Below are positions 1-6,080 of a stretch of 10,450 nucleotides of DNA, in pieces. The number at the start of each line of letters is the position of its first letter. Position 1 is the stretch's first letter. The notes below the pieces were generated by a model that was not told the DNA's origin, did no database searches, and worked only from the letters and a program-made list of their open reading frames with translations. Origin of the DNA: Bacillota bacterium. Lineage in GTDB: Bacteria > Bacillota_A > Clostridia > Lachnospirales > Bianqueaceae. The position numbers and the translations under genes were made by a program. The DNA lies in assembly GCA_017420625.1 (NCBI GenBank), contig JAFOIR010000128.1, forward strand, positions 1 through 10,450, in the 5' to 3' direction.

Positions 1-1
1 G

Positions 2-145
2 ACGATTACCGGCGGAGAAGTGACCATGATCCCGCAGAATTATGTCACTACCGATGATCAGGCAGTGCTGGATCAGATGGAACGTCTGGTAGATGCACTG
101 GAAGATTCCGATGACGTGCAGAATGTCTACACGAATCTGGAATAA
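2..145 (+). CDS. yebC: YebC/PmpR family (TACO1-like) regulator, C-terminal end only
   Basis: Only the last 47 codons are in the window; the start lies beyond the left edge. The visible tail includes the motif ALEDSDDVQNVYTNLE before TAA, which closely resembles the conserved C-terminus of the YebC/PmpR/TACO1 family. These are cytoplasmic proteins of about 240 residues, annotated either as DNA-binding regulators or as factors that help ribosomes through difficult sequences such as proline runs. The frame starts at base 2 and runs uninterrupted. A terminator follows 20 bases after the stop, so this gene is probably transcriptionally separate from the sugar operon downstream. The family call rests on the C-terminal motif alone. 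Confidence 0.85.
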   Translation, partial: TITGGEVTMIPQNYVTTDDQAVLDQMERLVDALEDSDDVQNVYTNLE

Positions 146-164
146 TTGTACAAAAAACACGATG

Positions 165-193
165 AAAGCCCGGGCGTTGCCTCGGGCTTTTCT
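165..193 (+). terminator. Rho-independent terminator after the yebC-like gene
   Basis: AAAGCCCG (165-172) pairs with CGGGCTTT (183-190). An inner GGC/GCC pairing (173-175 with 179-181) extends the stem, with one unpaired base. The T run is short (188-191, then CT), so termination may be incomplete. It sits between the yebC-like stop and the BadF-type kinase, 25 bases before that start codon. Confidence 0.8.
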
Positions 194-217
194 GATAATC
201 GGATGAGAGGAAAAATC

Positions 218-1243
218 ATGAAGATTTATGCAGGATTTGACTGCGGAGGAACGAGTACCCGGTGTATGCTCATAGATGATACGGGCAGGATCCTTGGACT
301 CGGCAAAGCCGGCCCGGCGAACTACCTATACTGTGGAAAGGAAATGGCAGCACAGTCGATTCGGGACAGCATCGATCTGGCATGGAAAGAGGCAGAGGGG
401 AAAGACCATTCTTTTACAATCCGGGAGAAGAAGATCGAAGGTATGTTCATCGCCTCAGCTGCCGTGGAAGTGTTTGGCGGCAGTGGACATGCGGCATTTT
501 TCCGTGAAGTGACAGGATGCGAAAATGTATCCTGTGACAGTGATATTTATCCGGTCTGGTATGGTGCATCGAAAGACCGATTCTCACCGGCCATCTGTAC
601 GATCGCAGGAACCGGAGCCGTAACCTACCTTCTTCATGACAGGGTGTTTGTCAAAGCCAGCGGCTGGGGGCCGCAGATCGGGGATGAAGGCGCAGGTTTT
701 GATATTGGTCTTAAGTCACTTCATGTCGCTACAAAGATGAGTGACGGCAGATATCCGATGGATCCGGAATTCTATCAAGCAGTTCTTGCCCATTATGGCC
801 TGAAGGAGGAAAACAGCCGCAGGCTCTGGAGAGTCGTAAGCGGTTCAGAGGAAGATTACCGTACCCACTTAGCTTCTGTGACGCGGGTGATCGATCAGCT
901 GGCCCAGCAGGAAAACGCTACAGCTGCTTTTCTTTTCAGGGAAGCAGCAAAAGAAGTTGAGGCAAGTGTGCATGCCGTTCTGAAACGATCCGCAAATACC
1001 GATCCTTATGACTGGCATGAGAATGACAGCGGACTTTCCTTCTCATTGGTCTTATCCGGTGGTTTGATGCGGGAGAACAGCCCCCTCGCAAAAGAAGTGA
1101 TAAAGCTTCTGCAGGATGAACCAAGAATCAGCCATATTTCTCTTCCCGTTGTTCCGGCGGTGCAGAGCGCTGCCTCGATCGCACTCTATGAGGCGGGATT
1201 AACAGGTGCAGCGCAAGCTGTCATGGAGGCACATGATGAGTAA
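218..1243 (+). CDS. BadF/BadG/BcrA/BcrD-family sugar kinase, N-acetylglucosamine kinase-like
   Basis: A 341-residue cytoplasmic ASKHA-fold kinase, probably transferring phosphate from ATP to an amino sugar. The N-terminal phosphate-binding loop is D8-CGGTST14. A second phosphate-contact region is TIAGTGA (residues 128-134). The family motif GWGPQIGDEGAGFDIG spans 149-164, and the adenosine-site motif SGGLM is at 280-284. The length fits bacterial NAGK-like members. I chose ATG 218 because GAGAGG lies 7 bases upstream and the protein then begins directly at the first beta strand. The upstream in-frame ATG at 146 would add 24 residues encoded by the terminator hairpin. The stop overlaps the next start by 8 bases. 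Members of this family phosphorylate GlcNAc, glucosamine or MurNAc, while others activate 2-hydroxyacyl-CoA dehydratases; the sugar-enzyme neighbours favour a sugar substrate. The exact sugar cannot be read from the sequence. Confidence 0.85.
   Translation: MKIYAGFDCGGTSTRCMLIDDTGRILGLGKAGPANYLYCGKEMAAQSIRDSIDLAWKEAEGKDHSFTIREKKIEGMFIASAAVEVFGGSGHAAFFREVTGCENVSCDSDIYPVWYGASKDRFSPAICTIAGTGAVTYLLHDRVFVKASGWGPQIGDEGAGFDIGLKSLHVATKMSDGRYPMDPEFYQAVLAHYGLKEENSRRLWRVVSGSEEDYRTHLASVTRVIDQLAQQENATAAFLFREAAKEVEASVHAVLKRSANTDPYDWHENDSGLSFSLVLSGGLMRENSPLAKEVIKLLQDEPRISHISLPVVPAVQSAASIALYEAGLTGAAQAVMEAHDE
1225..1229 (+). promoter_or_regulatory. Ribosome binding site that fixes the ceramidase-like start
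   Basis: GGAGG lies inside the kinase coding region, 6 bases before ATG 1236. ATG 1233 would leave only 3 bases and ATG 1206 lies upstream of the site, so 1236 is the best start. Confidence 0.7.
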
Positions 1244-2567
1244 ACTTTTTGCGGGGTTCGGACAGGCCGCTATCACGCCGGATCAGCCTTTCCCGCTGGC
1301 TGGTTTTGATCTTCGTAAGGAAGCAGCCACCGGTGTGCATGATCCACTTTATGTGCGAGCTGTCTTACTGGAAACAAGAGAACAGGAACAGAAAAAGACG
1401 GCAGTGGTTTTTCTGGAACTGGATCTTTTGGGAACCTCCGACTATTTTTGCCGGGAAATCGAAAATGCTATTGTGGATCGGTTCCCTGAGATGGATGCAA
1501 TTTCTGTTGGTGCGATTCATACCCACGCGGCACCGCAGAGTGTATTTCGCACGATGTCCTGTTACGATCAGGCTTACAGTGAATGGATCATCAGCAAAGT
1601 GCTGGAAGCAGCGAAAACGGCAGTCGAAAACAAGCATCCTGTCAGAGCTGCTTTTCAGGAGGTAAGAGTCCAGGGCGTTGGCTCTTACCGTGATACAGAA
1701 AGAGCAAAGTCGTTGTTCTCAATGCCTGTTAAAACACTCTGGCTGGAAAGCCCGGATAGAGAGCCGCCGATCGCATTGACGCTTTTCGCCTGTCATCCAA
1801 CGGTATTGAATGAAAAAAATCTGCTCATCTCCCGGGATCTTATCTGGGGATGGGAAGAAGCAGTAAAGGCATTGGCAAAACAAAATACAGGACAAATACC
1901 GGATATTCTTTTTATGAACAGTGCCTGTGCGGATATATCTACCCGATTTACCAGGAAAGAAGCAAGCTTCCGGGAAGTGCTTCGTATGGGATGTCTTCTG
2001 GCAGAACAGACGACGGTTTCTTTTGAAAATCTGGAATGGACAGAGAATATAGAGATCCGGCAGCATAGTTTTGAAGTATTGATCCCTTCGGCAGAATGCT
2101 TTGATGAGAACGAAAGAATAAGAGTTCTTGCATACCTGGAGAAGAAGATCGAAGACTGTGCTGATGAAGCCGAGAAACGGGAGTATATCGCCTGCAGGAG
2201 CGTCCTTCAAAGACCCGGCTATGGGAAAAACAGCCCGCTTAATGCAAGGATCACACTGATCGGGATCGATCTGTTCGTGCCGGAAGGTATTTACCGGAAA
2301 GAAGTTCGGAAGGATTCCTATATTTACATCTGTTTGCCTTTTGAGGCACCGCAGAAGGATGCTGTCCGCTTTGCCGGAACGATCATGATGAAAACCGGAA
2401 AGACTGCCCTGATCCGGTGCTATGCAGGAGGATATGAAGGATATCTTCCTTCCGGAAGGCCGCTGGATCAGGATAGTGGCTATGAGGATATGGCTAGCCA
2501 CTACCGGGCAGATGCAAAGGAAATCCTGGAAGAAAGGATCATCGATGAATTACAGAATCTCCAGTGA
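1236..2567 (+). CDS. Neutral/alkaline ceramidase N-terminal domain family protein, short intracellular form
   Basis: A 443-residue member of the neutral/alkaline non-lysosomal ceramidase family, zinc hydrolases that cut an N-acyl amide. The protein opens with the family-like AGFGQAAITP (6-15). GAIHTHAAPQ (92-101) corresponds to the THTH-type zinc motif, and FACHPT (184-189) gives a second zinc His at 187. NSACADIST (228-236) aligns with the NxGDVSPN nucleophile motif, with Ser235 at the catalytic position. GGYEGYLPS near the C-terminus matches the late Tyr-containing zinc-site region. There is no signal peptide and no C-terminal Ig-like domain; classical secreted ceramidases are about 650-700 residues. 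It is therefore probably a cytoplasmic amidase. The start overlaps the kinase stop and the end overlaps the M20 gene by 23 bases, which suggests translational coupling. Ceramide is an unlikely substrate in this context (inference); an N-acylated sugar or amino compound fits better. Confidence 0.8.
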   Translation: MSKLFAGFGQAAITPDQPFPLAGFDLRKEAATGVHDPLYVRAVLLETREQEQKKTAVVFLELDLLGTSDYFCREIENAIVDRFPEMDAISVGAIHTHAAPQSVFRTMSCYDQAYSEWIISKVLEAAKTAVENKHPVRAAFQEVRVQGVGSYRDTERAKSLFSMPVKTLWLESPDREPPIALTLFACHPTVLNEKNLLISRDLIWGWEEAVKALAKQNTGQIPDILFMNSACADISTRFTRKEASFREVLRMGCLLAEQTTVSFENLEWTENIEIRQHSFEVLIPSAECFDENERIRVLAYLEKKIEDCADEAEKREYIACRSVLQRPGYGKNSPLNARITLIGIDLFVPEGIYRKEVRKDSYIYICLPFEAPQKDAVRFAGTIMMKTGKTALIRCYAGGYEGYLPSGRPLDQDSGYEDMASHYRADAKEILEERIIDELQNLQ

Positions 2568-3684
2568 AGAAGCATTTCTTGGCCGGCTTGGGGAATATGT
2601 GAAAACAGAGACACCCAGCGCGAATGCTGTTCAGATCGAGAAGATCAACCAGATGATGGAGGAAGATTTCAGAAGTGCCGTTCCGGATGGCAACATTTTG
2701 ATCAGCCGGGAAGAAGCAGAGGGCGGAGATCTGCTGATCGTTCGTTTGCCGGCAGAGAAAAAACCGCATCAGGTACTCATTTTAGGACATCGGGATACCG
2801 TTTTCCCAATGGGTACTTATGATAAGAATCCCTTCCGGGAGGAAGGCGGCGTTCTCAAAGGTCCGGGTGTACTGGATATGAAGGCCGGCGATTTGTTTGC
2901 GGTAGAGATCATCCGGCATTTTGCCGGGAACCTTCCCGATGACTGGGGCATCACCGGTGTATTTAATGGTGATGAAGAGATCGGATCTGGCAGAAGTGAA
3001 GATGTGATCCGCCGTTTTGCGAAGGAAAGCGATTTCTGTCTTTGCCTGGAGCCCTCGATTCCGGGATACTGTACGATCGGGCGAAAAGGCCTTGCCGGAT
3101 GGGAAGTGACTGTGACCGGGATCCCGGCACACAGCGGGACAAACTATCAGGCGGGAGCAAGCGCGATTCAGGCACTGTCGGAAGCAATCACAAAAATCTA
3201 TTCCCTGCGGGATGATGACCACTTTGTAACGGTCAATGTTGGTGCAATCGTGGCTGAAGGAAAGGCCAACATCATCTGTCCGAAGGCCTGGGCGACCGGT
3301 GAAGTCCGAGCGTTCGATCCTGCTCTCTTAAGATCAGCGCTTCAGAGAATCGAAGAGATCTGTGAGGAAAATTCAGTTCCCAATACGAAGATCGCACTGA
3401 AGATTCGCGGCATTCGTCCCCCGATGGTTCAGTCGGAAGAGGGAAAACGTCTGTATGATCTTGCAAAGGAAAAAGCAGCTTTGCACGGTCTCTTGCTGGA
3501 AGGGAGAATACATGGCGGAGGATCCGACGGAAGCTTCGTTTCAGATGAAGGCATTCCGGTACTGGATGGGATCGGCGCTGAAGGAGAAAATGCTCACACT
3601 TTGGACGAATATGTGGTAAAATCAACATTGATGGATCGTCTGAAATTATGTATAGATGTTATCGAAGAAATGATACATGAATAA
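2545..3684 (+). CDS. M20-family metallopeptidase, carboxypeptidase G2-like
   Basis: A 379-residue cytoplasmic di-zinc amide hydrolase of the M20 (ArgE/DapE/CPG2) family. The motif GHRDTVFPMG supplies His82 and Asp84, GPGVLDMKAG supplies the bridging Asp111, and NGDEEIGS supplies the catalytic Glu144 and ligand Glu145. CLEP supplies Glu169, and ENAHTLDEY near the end supplies the final ligand His351. The full ligand set is therefore intact. A dimerisation domain (roughly 180-290) contains the conserved GIPAHSG. The HxDTVFPxGT and GPGxLDMK wording is closest to glutamate carboxypeptidase (CPG2)-like members. ATG 2545 was chosen because AAAGGA lies 6 bases upstream and the protein then has normal family length. 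The first 23 bases overlap the ceramidase-like gene. The likely role is removal of an amino acid or acyl group by amide cleavage; the substrate is unknown. Confidence 0.88.
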   Translation: MNYRISSEEAFLGRLGEYVKTETPSANAVQIEKINQMMEEDFRSAVPDGNILISREEAEGGDLLIVRLPAEKKPHQVLILGHRDTVFPMGTYDKNPFREEGGVLKGPGVLDMKAGDLFAVEIIRHFAGNLPDDWGITGVFNGDEEIGSGRSEDVIRRFAKESDFCLCLEPSIPGYCTIGRKGLAGWEVTVTGIPAHSGTNYQAGASAIQALSEAITKIYSLRDDDHFVTVNVGAIVAEGKANIICPKAWATGEVRAFDPALLRSALQRIEEICEENSVPNTKIALKIRGIRPPMVQSEEGKRLYDLAKEKAALHGLLLEGRIHGGGSDGSFVSDEGIPVLDGIGAEGENAHTLDEYVVKSTLMDRLKLCIDVIEEMIHE

Positions 3685-3706
3685 GATGGGCTTATGCCGA
3701 TCGTAT

Positions 3707-3713
3707 GGGAGGA
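3707..3713 (+). promoter_or_regulatory. Ribosome binding site that fixes the SIS-protein start
   Basis: GGGAGGA lies 9 bases before ATG 3723. The upstream ATG at 3705 overlaps this site and cannot use it. Confidence 0.65.
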
Positions 3714-3722
3714 TTGACTGCG

Positions 3723-4460
3723 ATGAATATGGAATATCTGGAGAAGGTCCGGGAACTGCTGGATCATGTCGAGAAGAATGTCACACCGGTCATCGATGAG
3801 GTGTCGAAGATCTGTGCACAGAGCATTGCAAACGGCGGCATGCTGTATTTCTTCGGTACCGGGCATTCCCACATGATCTGTGAAGAGCCTTTTTACCGGG
3901 CAGGAGGTTTGGCCAATATCGCACCGTTATTAAAAGGGTTTCTGATGCTTCATGAGAGCGCTTCGGCCAGTTCCCTTTATGAACGAGCACCTGGTGTTGG
4001 TTCGACGGTGATCGAGACCAGCGGGATCAAACCGGGTGATGTCCTTTTCCTGATCAGCAACTCCGGCCGAAACGCCGGCTGCATCGACGCTGCCATCAAA
4101 GCACGGGAAATGGGCGTCAAAACGGTAGCGATCACCTCTCTGAATCATTCGAAAAATGTTGCCAGCCGTCATCCGAGCGGCAAACGGCTCTTTGAGCTGT
4201 GTGACTTTGTACTGGACAATGGCGGTGTTCTGGGCGATGCCTGCGTTCATTTGCCCGGGATGGAAGAAGGGGCTATGATCAGCCCGACCTCAACGGTGAT
4301 CGATGCGACGATGGTCAATCTCACCATGACAGCAACCTGTGAAAAACTGCTTGAAATGGGGATCCAGCCAACGGTCTATACCAGTGCCAACACGGACGAT
4401 GGTGACCGGAAGAATGCGGCGATTATAGAAGAGTTCAAAAAGCGGGTGCCGATCCTATGA
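3723..4460 (+). CDS. SIS-domain protein, UPF0309 / sugar isomerase domain family
   Basis: A 245-residue cytoplasmic protein with a single SIS (sugar isomerase) domain. FFGTGHSHMICEEPFYRAGG (43-62) is the first phosphosugar-binding loop and is the signature of the UPF0309 family. SNSGRN (112-117) is the second Ser-rich phosphate loop. NHSKNVASRHPSGKRL and PTSTVIDATMVN follow the same family pattern. The length is typical for UPF0309, whose exact reaction is not established to my knowledge. It is distinct from MurQ etherases, which are longer and carry a different GTGTSGR loop. It lies 38 bases after the M20 gene and ends in an ATGA overlap with the next gene. With a sugar kinase upstream, the likely substrate is a phosphorylated sugar or amino sugar (inference). 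Confidence 0.82.
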   Translation: MNMEYLEKVRELLDHVEKNVTPVIDEVSKICAQSIANGGMLYFFGTGHSHMICEEPFYRAGGLANIAPLLKGFLMLHESASASSLYERAPGVGSTVIETSGIKPGDVLFLISNSGRNAGCIDAAIKAREMGVKTVAITSLNHSKNVASRHPSGKRLFELCDFVLDNGGVLGDACVHLPGMEEGAMISPTSTVIDATMVNLTMTATCEKLLEMGIQPTVYTSANTDDGDRKNAAIIEEFKKRVPIL

Positions 4461-4981
4461 AAGTTTTGATCTGTGTAGAAGAACGCGGCGGGACGCTGTT
4501 TAACGGCCGGCGGACATCCAGCGACCGCAATGTCAGTCGCGATATGCTTCGGGAGGCAGGATGCCTGCTGCCGGAAGGAAAACTGATGGATCCGGATCAG
4601 GCGATCTCAGAAGGAAAGCGTCTGTGGATCTCTCCGTTCTCAAAGAAGCTGTTCCGCGGAAAAGGGGATTATCTGGTGATCGTGGATGATCCGCTGCAGG
4701 AAGCGGAAGAGGACGAAGCACACGACAAACGATTTATGAACGGGCAGACCATTACCGTCTTTGTGGAAGATCTGCCGCTTCTGCCATACGTTGGTTCCAT
4801 CCGGGAGTTGGTTCTTTACCGGTGGAACCGGACCTATCCGTTTGATAAAAAGCTGGATCTGAATCTTTCCGAATATCGCCTGATCGAAAAGTCAGAACTG
4901 GCCGGATTTTCTCATGACATCATCACGAAGGAACGATATCTTCGAAGGTCCGGGACGGCAGGAGGGACAAGCAATGAATAA
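4457..4981 (+). CDS. Conserved protein of unknown function, 174 residues
   Basis: I cannot assign a function. The gene begins in an ATGA overlap with the SIS gene and has no convincing ribosome binding site of its own, so it probably relies on translational coupling. It ends 8 bases inside the nuclease lipoprotein gene. The protein is soluble, with no signal peptide or membrane segment. Visible patterns are FNGRRTSSDR near residues 16-25, LWISPFSKKLF, and LYRWNRTYPFD followed by a hydrophobic/acidic tail. I recall similar clostridial proteins with FNxRRxSxDR and YRWNRxYP signatures, some labelled ribonuclease Z in databases. That label is not supported here: there is no HxHxDH metal motif and the length is too short. 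Its tight coupling to the nuclease gene suggests a shared role, perhaps in nuclease control or immunity (weak inference). Confidence 0.75.
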   Translation: MKVLICVEERGGTLFNGRRTSSDRNVSRDMLREAGCLLPEGKLMDPDQAISEGKRLWISPFSKKLFRGKGDYLVIVDDPLQEAEEDEAHDKRFMNGQTITVFVEDLPLLPYVGSIRELVLYRWNRTYPFDKKLDLNLSEYRLIEKSELAGFSHDIITKERYLRRSGTAGGTSNE

Positions 4982-6062
4982 AAAGTGGTTTCTCTGGCTG
5001 GTCCTGATGGCTTTCATGGTCCTTTCAGTGAGCGGTTGTAAACAAAAGGTGGAGGAGATCGTCCCGGAGACGGAATCTTCTGTTTATGAACTGACATTGG
5101 TAGAGGAGTCCTCCAAACAGGAAGCATCAGAAGAACCTGAAGAAAGCCAAGTTGAGGAAGAATCCGAAGAAGTCTCGGAAGAAGTCTCGGAAGAAGAAAC
5201 AGAACCTATCACGGTTGGTTATGTCAGCCCGGACGAGTATGAGGATTTTAATGCAGATACCATTCCGGCCTTTGCAGGTTACACCTATGCGGTCATTCAC
5301 GACAATATTCCCTACTTTACGGATGAGGAGATCGCAGAAGCGCTGGAAGGCGCCTATGAGGATTATAGCGATCTGGATGAGCTCGGCCGATGCGGCAGAG
5401 CGATGGGAAGCCTCAGCCGGGAGCTGATGCCGACTGAGCAAAGAGGTGATATCTACTGGATCCATCCTTCCGGCTGGCAGAAGAACAGCGGCTATGAACG
5501 GTCTCATCTGATCGCCTTTCAGCTGGCTGGAGAAAACGATAATGAACTCAATCTGGTGACGGGGACTCACTTTTTCAACAATGACGGCATGCGGCCGTTT
5601 GAGGAGATGGTCGGTGACTATGTCCGTGAATATAACACCATGGTTCTGTATCGTGTTACACCGATCTTTGCAGGAGATGAACTGATCTGCCGCGGAGCAT
5701 TGATGGAAGGGTGGTCGCTGGAGGACGGCGGTGAAGATATCTGTTTCTGCGTTTTCATTTACAATGTCTTTAATCCGTCCGAACATACCCTGATCGATTA
5801 CGATACCGGTGAGATCTACGAAGGCGATCTGGATATCGCCGAGACCGAAGGACTGCCCGGCAATATCTTCGATTCGGAAAACAGTCATGAAGACGATGGC
5901 CAGACCCATACCTACATCGTCAATAAACGATCCAATGTCTTCCACTATCCTGATTGTGAAGGGGTTGCGAAGATGAGTGACAGGAATAAAATGGAATTTA
6001 ACGGAACCAGACAGGAAGCGATCGATGCAGGCTACTATCCTTGCCCGCAGTGTAATCCGTAA
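4974..6062 (+). CDS. Lipoprotein DNA/RNA non-specific endonuclease with C-terminal Cys/His module
   Basis: A 362-residue predicted surface lipoprotein. The signal peptide MNKKWFLWLVLMAFMVLSVS leads to the lipobox VSGC, with Cys22 as the lipidation site. A Glu/Ser-rich linker (about 26-78) follows. The nuclease domain (about 100-280) is of the NUC1/EndA/DNA-entry type. ERSHLI places the catalytic His at 178 in the position of the DRGH motif, and the stretch NELNLVTGTHFFNNDGM (190-206) carries the conserved metal-coordinating Asn region. The last 50 residues hold FHYPDC and CPQC (His324, Cys328, Cys357, Cys360), probably a small zinc-binding module often fused to such nucleases. ATG 4974 follows AGGAGGG by 7 bases. 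The expected role is digestion of extracellular nucleic acid at the cell surface, for nutrition or DNA processing. The substituted motif (E and S instead of D and G) is seen in the EndA-like branch, so activity is likely but unproven. Confidence 0.87.
   Translation: MNKKWFLWLVLMAFMVLSVSGCKQKVEEIVPETESSVYELTLVEESSKQEASEEPEESQVEEESEEVSEEVSEEETEPITVGYVSPDEYEDFNADTIPAFAGYTYAVIHDNIPYFTDEEIAEALEGAYEDYSDLDELGRCGRAMGSLSRELMPTEQRGDIYWIHPSGWQKNSGYERSHLIAFQLAGENDNELNLVTGTHFFNNDGMRPFEEMVGDYVREYNTMVLYRVTPIFAGDELICRGALMEGWSLEDGGEDICFCVFIYNVFNPSEHTLIDYDTGEIYEGDLDIAETEGLPGNIFDSENSHEDDGQTHTYIVNKRSNVFHYPDCEGVAKMSDRNKMEFNGTRQEAIDAGYYPCPQCNP
5169..5192 (+). repeat. Two perfect 12-base tandem copies in the lipoprotein linker
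   Basis: GAAGTCTCGGAA occurs twice in direct succession, with a degenerate third copy just upstream (5157-5168). It encodes repeating Glu-Val-Ser-Glu in the acidic linker. Whole-codon units mean copy-number change would keep the reading frame. Confidence 0.75.
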
Positions 6063-6080
6063 AATACAGGAGGAAGAAAA

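Noticed and set aside
146..217. Longer N-terminus for the BadF-type kinase from ATG 146
   Set aside because: The extra 24 residues would be encoded by the terminator hairpin and do not look like the family; ATG 218 has a proper ribosome binding site.
1719..2501. Minus-strand open frame of 260 codons inside the ceramidase-like gene
   Set aside because: Fully antisense to a gene with intact catalytic motifs, with no start signal or recognisable family.
3723..4460. MurQ (MurNAc-6-phosphate etherase) identity for the SIS protein
   Set aside because: It is shorter than MurQ and has the GTGHSHM and SNSGRN loops of UPF0309 rather than the MurQ GTGTSGR loop.
4457..4981. Ribonuclease Z identity for the 174-residue protein
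   Set aside because: No HxHxDH metallo-beta-lactamase motif, and the protein is far too short.
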